The notes: generated by a model not told the origin, from the letters alone. 9,675 nucleotides of DNA from Rhodospirillaceae bacterium CCH5-H10 (GCA_001557035.1 LSKJ01000220.1:1-9675); one strand, 5' to 3'. Shown: positions 1-7,295, numbered from the stretch's first letter. Program-made: numbers and translations.

Positions 1-11
1 GGGGGGGGGGG
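1..11. repeat. Poly-G run at window start
   Basis: The first 11 bases are all G. A homopolymer exactly at the edge of the sequence is more likely a sequencing or assembly artefact, such as dark-cycle G calls or a contig end, than biology. No repeat partner is visible elsewhere in the window. Confidence 0.6.
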
Positions 12-239
12 TAGATTGTCAGCGTGCTGGTACGCGGATATGGTTCATTCGCATGAGCGCGAAGCTACCGAAACCGCCGGGAACTGCTCAAACTCCTTGA
101 CTGAGTTGCGGCCAGTCCGTGACGCGGCAGGCTCGTAAGCTGGTCGAAGGCTTCACGGCACCCGTCGCCGCGCTGGCCGTGGGAAAGAATTGGCGATCAG
201 ATGAAGCGTTCGAGCAAACTCTGACGAGGGAAGTCGAGC
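12..239. other. Stretch without a secure gene; possible gene fragment
   Basis: No complete gene is supported here. In the plus frame starting GTG at 119, about 40 codons (VTRQARKLVEGFTAP... to about 239) have a protein-like, GC-rich codon pattern and an amphipathic look. I do not recognise the sequence and it has no stop of its own before it runs out of frame into the next gene. It could be the tail of a decayed upstream gene or chance. The bases just before 240 (AGGGAAG at about 226-232) serve as the ribosome binding site of the following antiporter gene. Confidence 0.3.
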
Positions 240-1480
240 ATGCTAAAGCTCTGGACATCGATCGCGTTTGCAATCCTGGCCATCATTCCTGCGATCTACT
301 TTCGGGCGGTCGGCTGGCGACCCGAACCGATCCTCGACGCGGCGGTCTTCGGCGTAGCGATTCTCGCGGCGGGGTTCATGCTGTCCTGGGGGCCAAGACT
401 GCGGAGGGCCAGATTTCGGCCGGACTGATTCTCGCAATAGTCGCTATCATCACCGTGCTGCCCAAATACGCGGTCGACGCCTATTACGCCTGGCGCGCCG
501 GACAGGAGGCGCGGTCCAACTACGTCTACTATGCTGCCGCCAATATGACGGGCGGCAACCGCCTCCTCGTTGGAATTGCCTGGCCGCTGCTGGTGCTCCC
601 CCATTGGTGTCGTTCCGCCGACTGGGCAATCCTGCTCGCGCCGTAAAACAGCGTCGAGATCGCCCTCCTGCTGCTGCCAAGCCTTTATGCCTTTACCATC
701 CTGCTCAAGGACAACAGCATCGCGCTGCTGGATTCGGTCGTGCTCGCCGGGATGTTCGCGCTCTACTTGTGGCGCGTGACGAAGTTGCCGAAGGTCGCTG
801 ACGACGGCCGGGATGAGGAGCCTGGGCTTGCTGCTGTGATCGAGCGGTTGCCCCAAAGGCAGCAGTGGGCGCTGATGACGGGCCTGGCGGTGGTCGCGGC
901 CGCTGTTGTCTTCGTGTCCGCCAAACCATTCGCCGAAGCGATGGTTGATTCTGGGCGGATGCTCGGGATCAACGAATTCCTCCTTATCCAGTGGCTGGCG
1001 CCCATCGCCAGCGAGGCCCCTGCCGTCACGGTGGCGATCCTGTTCGCCCTCTCAAAGCGGGCTACTGCCGGCCTCGTGACGATGATCAGCGACAAGATCA
1101 ACCAGTGGGCTTTGCTCGTCGGGATGCTGCCTCAGGCGATGAACGTCGGTGCCGACAGCCTGACGGCGCTTCCACCTGACGCCCGTCAGCATGAGGAATT
1201 CTCTCTTACCGCCGCCCAGTCGCTATTTGGCTTGGCGCTGCTGTTGCGCCCGCACCTTGGTGTCATCGGGGCGCTCGCGCTTGCCATTTTGTTCAGCGTT
1301 CAGGTCGGACTGGCCTTTAGCTTCCGTGAAGACGAAGCGCTGACGATCCAGACGCTCACCTGCCTTGGCTGGATCTACCTTGCACTAACAGCCGTTGTTG
1401 TCGCGGCGAATTTGAACGGGCTGGCGCAGATCGTCTGGACTGCGCTGCGGCCACACCCAATCATCGCGACCACACCGTGA
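240..1480 (+). pseudogene. Na+/Ca2+ exchanger-family cation antiporter, frameshifted and interrupted
   Basis: This is a broken gene for an inner-membrane cation antiporter of the CaCA (Na_Ca_ex) superfamily, which exchanges Ca2+ or a similar cation against Na+ or H+. It starts at ATG 240 after an AGGGAAG ribosome binding site. The first 50 codons (MLKLWTSIAFAILAIIP...) give hydrophobic segments, then reading must jump at the G run 388-392 into the frame used to 1480. Restoring one G gives SWGAKTAEGQISAG. That frame carries the first alpha repeat (ITVLPKYAVDAYYAW), the AAANMTGGNRLLVGIAWPL segment, an in-frame TAA at 644-646, and the second alpha repeat (LIQWLAPIASEAPAVTVAI ... NQWALLVGMLPQ). 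The repaired product would be about 413 residues with some ten membrane segments. In the first repeat the family's usual acidic PE is PK (AAA at 464-466), while the second repeat keeps its Glu. Three separate defects suggest true decay, though the G-run change alone could be a sequencing error. The MAPEG gene follows 49 bases later. Confidence 0.85.
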
Positions 1481-1529
1481 AGCGCGCGTCCGGTCTGCAA
1501 GATTCAGAGTAGATTGATTGGGAGGGACC

Positions 1530-2075
1530 ATGCCCTTTGACCGCGAGCAATGGAGCATTGTACGGCAAAGCATCGTTGCCATCCTTCTAGTAGCGGCGGT
1601 GCTTGGCGCCGGCTACCTGTGGATACCCCCCGAGCTTGTCGGCGTGGCCGGCCCTATGGGTGTGGCCGATCGCCTCGCTTTCACCCTCAAGTGGGATCTG
1701 CCGATCTTCCTGTGGCTGGCGGGATGCGTTGGTGCGGTGTCGCAAGGCCGCTTCTGGACTCCGTCCGAACGCGGCGGCTCGGCACTCGCTCCGGCAGGAC
1801 CGGCGATCGCCCTTCGTGTCGCAATTCTGCAGAATTCGCTCGAACAGACGGTACTCACGGTCGGAGCGCACCTCATTCTCGCCACCGTCCTGCATGGCCC
1901 CGAGCTGGTCCTGCTGCCAGTGCTGGTGGCCCTCTACGTGGTCGGGCGGGCGGCCTTCGCTGCGGGCTATGTGGGGAACTCGATCGCCCGGGCGTTCGGA
2001 ATGGCGCTGACGGGCGCTCCCATCGGCTTCACCTATGTGCTCGCCGCGGGCCTGATGCTGGCTGGGAACCGCTAG
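1530..2075 (+). CDS. MAPEG-family integral membrane protein
   Basis: The product is a 181-residue membrane protein of the MAPEG family (membrane-associated proteins in eicosanoid and glutathione metabolism), whose members include microsomal glutathione transferases and many bacterial proteins of unknown substrate. ATG 1530 is chosen because GGAGGG at 1521-1526 lies just upstream; a TTG at 1518 is in frame but includes the ribosome binding site. Four hydrophobic segments are visible at about residues 11-32, 54-71, 104-142 (probably a segment plus its loop) and 160-178. The family signature is clear: LRVAILQNSLEQTVL (residues 95-109) and the GRAAFAAGYVGNSIARAFG stretch (139-157), where many relatives have RxxHxxGY, so the His is Ala here. 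It lies 49 bases behind the broken antiporter gene on the same strand and may have shared its transcript. The substrate cannot be told from sequence. Confidence 0.87.
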   Translation: MPFDREQWSIVRQSIVAILLVAAVLGAGYLWIPPELVGVAGPMGVADRLAFTLKWDLPIFLWLAGCVGAVSQGRFWTPSERGGSALAPAGPAIALRVAILQNSLEQTVLTVGAHLILATVLHGPELVLLPVLVALYVVGRAAFAAGYVGNSIARAFGMALTGAPIGFTYVLAAGLMLAGNR

Positions 2076-2803
2076 AGAATGGACGGTCCGGAGCGAGATT
2101 TCCACGGCATGAGCGCGTTCGGCGCAAGCTTGGTTGGGCGCGCGGCCGTTGCAAAGGACTGCCCCCTGATGACAAGTCTGCGCAGCGATGGATGGAACGG
2201 AAGTCCGGCGGAATCTTTCCTACGCCCTGTGGACCCTCGACATCCTCTCCCAAGATGCGGTGAGCTTTAACGCGAACTCAAGTCAGAAATCGAAAAAATC
2301 ATCGCGCCTTGCCCCCTGTACCAACCGGCTGCAACTGCCAGACGCCGCATGATTTGCACACACGCTCGGCCTTCGCCGACTTCGCGAAACTTGTGGAGAT
2401 TGCGGCACGGAGTGTCGCGTGGATAGAGGGTGGCCTTTGTGCAGCAGTTAGCGACAACGTTTGCGGCCGAGAAGGCAGCCGACGAGTGTATGCACGCGTG
2501 AGCGAGCGGGTCAGCAAGTCGGCGCCGCAGGAAGCTCGCTTTCCGCTCTCTGGTCGGGGCACTTGGAGGATCCCGGACGCTAGAATCCGTTCTTAAGGAG
2601 GCCTCGGCTTTAGCGCCTGGACTCGCTCACATCTCCACATCCTGTAGCTGGTCTAAAATCTAGGCGGTTCTCGTGGAAGGTCAACCCAACCCAACTTCAA
2701 TTGAGCATGGTCGGATGATAACCCACTTCGGCGCACTCCAACGCCTGTATCCCACTTGCTGCAGAGAGCGAATGCGAATAAAGGCAAATGTCATGTGAAC
2801 CCC
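2076..2803. other. Long stretch without a convincing gene
   Basis: About 730 bases separate the MAPEG gene from the methyltransferase gene on the opposite strand. The only long open frames lie over each other at about 2299-2596, 95 codons on plus and 87 on minus. The minus frame encodes a basic, Ser/Arg-rich peptide ending in CKSCGVWQLQPVGTGGKAR; the plus frame encodes SAFADFAKLVEIAARSVAWIE in its middle. Neither has a good ribosome binding site or a recognisable domain, so I call neither a gene. The segment may be a remnant of a longer element. No clear terminator, tRNA or repeat array was seen. The part from 2600 to 2800 is richer in A+T than its surroundings. Confidence 0.5.
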
Positions 2804-3469
2804 TCACGGTGGGCGCACGCCGCGATACAGGGAGATCGAGCCACTGGGTGTCTGAATGACCAGTCTCTCTGTCACGCTTCGGAAACCAGCCGCACGCATG
2901 AGTTCAGGTAATATGCCGCGGGCATTTGGCTCAGTGTTTGACCGGCCATCGAGATTTTGAATCACACTTCTAAACAGTGTACGCATCAGCCAGGTGCGCT
3001 GAAGCCCGTAGTCGGCGATGTGAAGTTCACCGCCGCTTCTAAGGGCGTCATACATTGCGGCAAGAGAGGCCTGCTTCTCCACCATTGGAATCTGATGGAA
3101 AACAAGGCTGGACACGATCTTTGTCGCACGTCGCCCCTCCATCAACGCGGCTACTTGTCGGCCAAATCCGCGGTGCAACTCGACTGAAAGATTCTCTTTT
3201 GCAAACCACCTCCGAGCACGCGCCAGCACGGGTGGATCGGGGTCTATTCCTATTAGCATAGCGGTAGGTGCGGCCCTTCCAATACGCCTCAGAAGGGAGC
3301 CAGTACCGCACCCAACATCCAGGATTACGTCACCAGGCAATGGGCTCAACTGTTCAATCAAAGCAGTTCGCCAGCGATGCTCGCGTGTAAGCACAGCCAC
3401 GCCGACATCGTAGAGGGGAGTGAGCCAGCGATAACCGGCGGCCGGCGTGTAGGTTTGATCTGTCGACAT
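2804..3469 (-). CDS. Class I SAM-dependent methyltransferase
   Basis: The product is a 221-residue cytoplasmic methyltransferase of the Rossmann-fold, UbiE-like class that uses S-adenosylmethionine. Motif I is complete: VILDVGCGTGSLL at residues 48-60, followed by the acidic loop GIDPD at 74-78 that binds the ribose of SAM. Motif III-like LRSGGELHIADYG is at 143-155. The C-terminal part, PELMRAAGFRSVTERLVIQTPSGSISLYRG, is the usual end of this fold. I choose ATG 3469 (MSTDQTYTPAAG) because an AAGAAG element lies 5 bases upstream and relatives begin similarly; an in-frame ATG at 3502 would add 11 residues. It lacks the cysteine pattern of arsenite methyltransferases. Its substrate, which could be a quinone, a lipid or a small molecule, is unknown. 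It is divergent from the glycerate kinase gene, with a 277-base region between them. Confidence 0.88.
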   Translation of the reverse strand: MSTDQTYTPAAGYRWLTPLYDVGVAVLTREHRWRTALIEQLSPLPGDVILDVGCGTGSLLRRIGRAAPTAMLIGIDPDPPVLARARRWFAKENLSVELHRGFGRQVAALMEGRRATKIVSSLVFHQIPMVEKQASLAAMYDALRSGGELHIADYGLQRTWLMRTLFRSVIQNLDGRSNTEPNARGILPELMRAAGFRSVTERLVIQTPSGSISLYRGVRPP

Positions 3470-3746
3470 TTGAGCTTCTTTCGGTCTCAGGTATCCTGGC
3501 ATCTGTACCGCCTACAGAATCAAGTGCTGCCGGAGCATTTAGCGCCGACCTGCAGTAACAATCCGCCGACGACCGTGTCTTCGGTATCTTGGGCGACCCC
3601 ACACGTCAGGAGCGCCTTGCGCATCCTCCCCACCGACCTAGCGATGCGTGCTGGTATCGAGTATGGGTAGTGGCCTACGGCGCTAAGCTTTGAGCTAAAA
3701 GTCGTTGGGGATCGCGCTCCTGATTGAATCCCCGCAGGAGACGCCA

Positions 3747-4925
3747 ATGTCCTTCACTGTCTTGATTGCCCCTTCCGGCTTTAAGGAGAGCCTGGGGGTC
3801 AAGGACGTTGTTGAGGCAATCGCCGCCGGTGCGCGGCTCGCCATGCCGGGAGCCCATATCTTGCGCGCGCCTGTCGTAGACGGCGGCGAAGGCTTTACAG
3901 AAATATTAGTCGAATCCACAGGCGGCACCCTGCGCCGTCTCAACGTGACAGGTCCTGTAGGAGAGACCGTTCCCGCTTTTGTCGGTTTTCTAGGCGGCAA
4001 CAATGCACGCACTGCCGTGATCGAAATCGCTGCGGCGGCCGGGCTCAGGTTGGTGCCCCGAGACCGACGTGACCCAACCCGGACCACCAGCTTTGGTGTC
4101 GGGGAGCTCATCCGGGCTTCGCTGGATGCTGGCGCCGAGCGCATTCTCATTGGCTGTGGCGACTCCGGCACCAATGACGGCGGCGCTGGCATGGCTCAGG
4201 CGCTCGGCGTGCGTTTGCTCGATAATCAGGGCGCAGACCTTGAGCGGGGCGGCGCCGAGCTATGCCGCCTGGCGTCTATCGATTGCACAGGACTCGACCC
4301 GCGAATCAGGCACACTCCTATCGACGTCGCGGTGAGTTGGCATAACGTCCTGCTCGGAGCGCGCGGCGTGTCGCGAATGTTCGGTCCTCAGAAAGGCGCG
4401 ACGGCACGCCAAGTGGAGGTCTTGGAGAGTGGTCTCGAGACGTTCGCCAAGCGCATCTTCGAGATCACCGGCCATTGCATCGGTCATCACCCAGGCAGCG
4501 GCGCTTCCGGCGGTCTAGGCGCAGGATTGGCGGCCCTTCTCGGGGCAAAGCTTCATCCGCGCTACGATGTTGTGATGCAGTACCTCAACTTCGAGACATT
4601 GCTGAAACAAGCCGATCTGGTCATCACGGCAGAAGGAGGTCTCGATGGCGACAGCAGGTATGGCAAGGTGCCGTGCGAGGTGGCGCGCCGCGCAAAGCAG
4701 CGCGGCATTCCCGTGATCGCCCTGGCAGGGACCATCGGCAAGGGTGCAACGAATACCCTTGAAGACGGCATCGATGCTTTCGCAAGTATAATCGACCATC
4801 CATGCACGCTGGACGAGGCCATTGGCAACGCCGCAAAATTGTTGGAGCGTGCTACGGCGAATGCGTTGCGAATGGTTTCCGTAGGTATCCAGATGAACAT
4901 TCGAACCAAAATCGGCTTGCCATAG
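3747..4925 (+). CDS. Glycerate kinase (GlxK/GarK family)
   Basis: This is a 392-residue cytoplasmic glycerate kinase, which phosphorylates D-glycerate with ATP in the glyoxylate/tartronate and serine-related routes. The length fits the family (about 380). ATG 3747 is preceded by GCAGGAG with a 6-base gap, a strong ribosome binding site; an upstream in-frame alternative start at 3705 is much poorer. Family blocks in order: IAPSGFKESLGVKD (residues 7-20), PVVDGGEGF (42-50), GCGDSGTNDGGAGMAQALG (136-154), SWHNVLLGARG...FGPQKGA (197-218), HPGSGASGGLGAGL (248-261), DLVITAEGGLDGDSRYGKVP (290-309) and LAGTIGKGA (326-334). Several positions differ from the commonest family version: APSG for APDS, VSWHN for a CD-containing block, and ITAEGGLD for ITGEGRLD. 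The TAEGG form also occurs, as I recall, in a proteobacterial subfamily, so activity is likely but its exact substrate is less sure. No glyoxylate pathway partner is adjacent. Confidence 0.93.
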   Translation: MSFTVLIAPSGFKESLGVKDVVEAIAAGARLAMPGAHILRAPVVDGGEGFTEILVESTGGTLRRLNVTGPVGETVPAFVGFLGGNNARTAVIEIAAAAGLRLVPRDRRDPTRTTSFGVGELIRASLDAGAERILIGCGDSGTNDGGAGMAQALGVRLLDNQGADLERGGAELCRLASIDCTGLDPRIRHTPIDVAVSWHNVLLGARGVSRMFGPQKGATARQVEVLESGLETFAKRIFEITGHCIGHHPGSGASGGLGAGLAALLGAKLHPRYDVVMQYLNFETLLKQADLVITAEGGLDGDSRYGKVPCEVARRAKQRGIPVIALAGTIGKGATNTLEDGIDAFASIIDHPCTLDEAIGNAAKLLERATANALRMVSVGIQMNIRTKIGLP

Positions 4926-5053
4926 GGCGACAGCCGCATCGAACCAACACACGCGAATCCAAACTTTCTGGTACGGCCCTTGCTCCTTTACTGGCTACAG
5001 GTTCTAAGATGATGGGTGAGCAAATGCTCCACACTCGATCCAGCCGGAGCCGT

Positions 5054-5662
5054 ATGTCCACAATTGGCAAGATGCTTGTCGTGATTCTCCCGCTCATCAC
5101 GATCCTCAGCTTTGGCGCCGTGCCGACGTCAGCTTCCAATCCTGAATTGCCAGAGCGGGTGCTCGGCAAGAGCGACGCCCCGGTTACGGTCGTCGAGTAC
5201 GCGTCACTCACCTGCGACCACTGCAAGCGCTTCCACCTCGAAATTCTGCCACGCCTCAAGGAGGCCTATATTGACACGGGCAAGGTCAAGCTCGTCTATC
5301 GCCACTTTCCGTTCGAACAGGTCGGGATGATGGCGGCCGTCCTGGCCGAGTGTGCTCCACGCGTGCGCTTCTTCGGCCTCATCGATGTACTGTTCCGAAG
5401 TCACGACCGCTGGGCCCACACTCAGGACCCCAAAGCCGGGCTTGCGCAGATCGGCCTCCTGGCCGGGATCAGTCGAACCGCATTCGAAGCATGCCTTGCA
5501 GACGACAAGCTGACGACCGCCATCGCCGAAGAGGTGCGCACGGGTCAACAACAGCATGGCGTTAATTCCACGCCGACCTTGATCATCGGAGATATGGTGA
5601 TACGCGGAGTGCGAAGCTACGACGACATTGCCAGAGCGCTGGACAAGGCCGTGGGTCGCTAA
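5054..5662 (+). CDS. Exported DsbA-family thiol oxidoreductase (CDHC)
   Basis: The product is a DsbA-like thioredoxin-fold protein, probably periplasmic, that would oxidise, reduce or isomerise disulfides in exported proteins. From ATG 5054 it has 202 residues: a signal peptide (MSTIGKMLVVILPLITILSF, likely cut after TSA near residue 27), then PVTVVEYASLTCDHCKRF with the active-site CDHC at 54-57, the YRHFPF strand at 82-87, a helical insert, and the cis-proline loop NSTPTLIIGD at 171-180. These features match the DsbA-like thioredoxin_4 group, which includes enzymes related to BdbD. GGAG at 5046-5049 supports this start. ATG 5009, 5012 or 5024 are in frame and would only lengthen the Arg-rich N-region; 5024 also has a GGGTGAG before it, so the start is not certain. 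It follows the glycerate kinase gene by 128 bases and converges with a second DsbA-like gene. Confidence 0.9.
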   Translation: MSTIGKMLVVILPLITILSFGAVPTSASNPELPERVLGKSDAPVTVVEYASLTCDHCKRFHLEILPRLKEAYIDTGKVKLVYRHFPFEQVGMMAAVLAECAPRVRFFGLIDVLFRSHDRWAHTQDPKAGLAQIGLLAGISRTAFEACLADDKLTTAIAEEVRTGQQQHGVNSTPTLIIGDMVIRGVRSYDDIARALDKAVGR

Positions 5663-5666
5663 GGCA

Positions 5667-6452
5667 CTATTGTGATCCAATCGACCGACCAGCTCGCCGC
5701 GTCTCGGCGAGCAGCTTCTTCAAGGTAGCGGCATCGACCGCGCCTGGCACAAGCTGCTTACCGATGACGAACGCTGGCGTGCCGCGTATGCCAAGCGCAC
5801 TTCCGAGAGCGAGGTTGCGCTCGACGACCTGCTTGATCTCAGACGCTTCCATATCTTTGCTGAGCTGCGGCATGTCGATGCCAACTGACGTGGCGATTTC
5901 GAACACCCGCGCTCGATCGAGCTTCCCTCTGAATTCCATCAGTGCGTTGTGCAAAGGGAGATACTTATTCTGTCTGCCAGCGGCCAACACGGCATGCGCC
6001 GCGAAGCGCGAGGCATCACCCAGGATCGGATAGTCCTTGTAGATGATCTTGACGTTGCCATCGGCAGCAACCACCGACTTCACGATGTTGTAGGCGTGTT
6101 TGCAATAGCCGCACTGGTAATCCATGAACTCGACGATGATCACATCGCCGTTGGAGTTGCCGGCAACAGGGCTGTCGCTGTCCCGCAGCAACTCGCTCTC
6201 GTACTTCGTAATTGCATTTTGGGCGACACTCTCACGCTGGCTTTCGTGTTTCTTCTCCAGCTCCTGCATCGCTTCGACCAGAACTTCCGGGTTTGCAAGA
6301 ATGTAGTCGCGCACCATGCTGCCGATCGCCCCGGCATCGCCGTAAACGGAAGTCTTTGCCGCGACAACGCGACCAGGCGCCGTCCACTGGACTGCCAACA
6401 AGACGCCGACTGCAATCAGTCCGCCAGCCAATATCAGGAGAAACAAACGCAC
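5667..6452 (-). CDS. Exported DsbA-family protein with N-terminal helical domain (CGYC)
   Basis: This 261-residue protein is a second DsbA-like thiol oxidoreductase, distinct from its neighbour. It begins with an uncleaved anchor or signal (LFLLILAGGLIAVGVLLAVQW, residues 3-23), then has a helical segment with MVRDYILANPEVLVEAMQEL (46-65) typical of the N-terminal domain of ScsC-like and related DsbA proteins, which in ScsC mediates oligomerisation. The thioredoxin domain has IIVEFMDYQCGYCKHA with CGYC at 114-117, IIYKDYPILG at 136-145 and the cis-proline loop GIRGTPAFVIG at 221-231. I take GTG 6452 as the start because GGAG lies 5 bases upstream (read on minus); a TTG at 6467 is in frame but contains that ribosome binding site. 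Isomerase or reductase activity is possible, as in ScsC relatives. The stop lies 4 bases from that of the facing DsbA-like gene, with no terminator visible between. Confidence 0.92.
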   Translation of the reverse strand: MRLFLLILAGGLIAVGVLLAVQWTAPGRVVAAKTSVYGDAGAIGSMVRDYILANPEVLVEAMQELEKKHESQRESVAQNAITKYESELLRDSDSPVAGNSNGDVIIVEFMDYQCGYCKHAYNIVKSVVAADGNVKIIYKDYPILGDASRFAAHAVLAAGRQNKYLPLHNALMEFRGKLDRARVFEIATSVGIDMPQLSKDMEASEIKQVVERNLALGSALGIRGTPAFVIGKQLVPGAVDAATLKKLLAETRRAGRSIGSQ

Positions 6453-6514
6453 GTCATCTCCAACCAATGTTCTTCGTTTCTCAAATCACCAAAATCAAAT
6501 TCACCGCTACACGT

Positions 6515-6853
6515 CTATTCAGCGCTTGACCACGCTCTCCGTGGCAATGTGCGTGATCGGGTATGCCCTCGACCACTAGGTAGGTCGCCATGCGGCTGCT
6601 TGGCCCCTGATGCAGCTTTCGCCTTAGCTTGCCACGCAAGGATTGTAAAAGGGGTGATTTGCCGCTTCACGTGATCGAGCTGAAGGCGCGCGATGGCGTC
6701 AGCGCGGACCGCAGGCCGCCCAGGATACGCCGCCAGTGTCAGCAGCTCGCGAATCTGGGCGATCTTGGATCCGAGATCGCGTACGCGACGGATGAAGCGG
6801 AGCGTATTCACCGATCGGTCTGTGTAGCGGCGCTTAAATTCTTTGCGTTCCAA
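6515..6853 (-). pseudogene. MerR-family regulator, C-terminal fragment
   Basis: The frame matches the middle and C-terminal part of a MerR-type metal or stress regulator. FKRRYTDRSVNTLRFIRRVRDLGSKIAQIRELLTL (residues 6-40 of the open frame from a TTG at 6853) is the wing and following helices of CueR/HmrR-like proteins, and RADAIARLQLDHVK continues the dimerisation helix. The DNA-recognition helix region normally found before this (about 35 residues ending ...YYE..GLI) is missing: upstream of 6853 the frame reads only GLLLG plausibly and meets TGA at about 6893-6895. About 23 residues after DHVK the frame reads PHGD, where copper-type members have CHGD, so the usual metal-binding cysteine is absent. 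The tail (SGRGHTRSRTLPRRAWSSAE) does not resemble the family. A protein from this frame could not bind DNA in the normal way; I regard it as decayed. It may once have controlled copper-related genes here, which is inference. Confidence 0.7.
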
Positions 6854-7052
6854 GCCTAGCAGCAGGCCGCTCCCGCCCTGCCATCCTCGGTTTCAGGTCG
6901 ACGGCATGGTGCTGCCGGGTCGCCTCCCGGTGTCTTGGGCGTTCACCATTGCTGACATTCGACGCTGATCCTCGTAGCTTGCGCCCGCACGGGCTTGAAG
7001 GATGCGAGACAGCCACGTTTCGAGTTAGCCATAAATATGAACCGTGACGCCA

Positions 7053-7071
7053 CGCTGCAGGCTCTGCAGCG
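7053..7071. promoter_or_regulatory. Perfect inverted repeat upstream of the small ORF and SCO gene
   Basis: CGCTGCAG and CTGCAGCG form perfect 8-base arms around the 3-base centre GCT. It lies 10 bases before the AAGGTGAG ribosome binding site at 7081. As DNA it could be an operator; as RNA it would form a short strong hairpin in a leader. No T run follows, so it is not a normal terminator. Its role is not shown. Confidence 0.4.
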
Positions 7072-7094
7072 GCATCGACTAAGGTGAGATCGCT

Positions 7095-7295
7095 ATGAAG
7101 CGAGCAAGCCCATCGCCGACCAACGCGACATCCGGCCTGAAGTTACGACCGACGGCGCAGAGTAACTCCTCATACCTAGCGAGCTGCTGGTCGGTGTCCG
7201 CTGGCACGTTCTCACCCTGGCGCGGATGGCAGAGCAATCGGCGCGCGACAGGCGCCCGGTCCCATCGCAAACCTCTTAGAGGCGCCGAACCATGA
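7095..7295 (+). CDS. Small ORF of unknown function, overlapping the SCO gene start
   Basis: I do not recognise this 66-codon frame (MKRASPSPTNATSGLK...). It is basic and rich in Ser, Arg and Ala, with no membrane segment or CXXC motif. Two signals favour translation: AAGGTGAG at 7081-7088, an excellent ribosome binding site 6 bases before ATG 7095, and the stop TGA at 7293-7295 that overlaps the ATG of the SCO gene as ATGA, the usual form of translational coupling. Against it, the peptide composition looks like an out-of-frame reading, and the opposite strand has a more protein-like frame over 7079-7210 (ARYEELLCAVGRNFRPDVAL...), also unrecognised. It may be a leader peptide for SCO, a frameshifted remnant, or chance. 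Confidence 0.33.
   Translation: MKRASPSPTNATSGLKLRPTAQSNSSYLASCWSVSAGTFSPWRGWQSNRRATGARSHRKPLRGAEP

Noticed and set aside
296..856. 186-codon open frame on the minus strand opposite the antiporter gene
   Set aside because: It lies antisense to clear exchanger homology and has the Arg/Gln/Pro-rich look of a shadow frame in high-GC DNA.
1550..2263. 237-codon plus-strand frame across the MAPEG gene
   Set aside because: It is out of frame with the MAPEG signature and has a basic, Pro/Arg-rich shadow composition.
5650..5680. Possible bidirectional terminator between the two convergent DsbA-like genes
   Set aside because: No inverted repeat with a T run can be formed across the 4-base gap and its flanks.
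6530..6544. CCACG-CTCTC-CGTGG inverted repeat next to a CTTGAC sequence, possible MerR-type promoter
   Set aside because: The arms are only 5 bases, no -10 sits at a 17-20 base distance, and the site falls inside the tail of the MerR-like frame.
5949..6674. 241-codon plus-strand frame opposite the second DsbA-like gene
   Set aside because: It is a shadow of the minus-strand gene, whose thioredoxin motifs are unambiguous.
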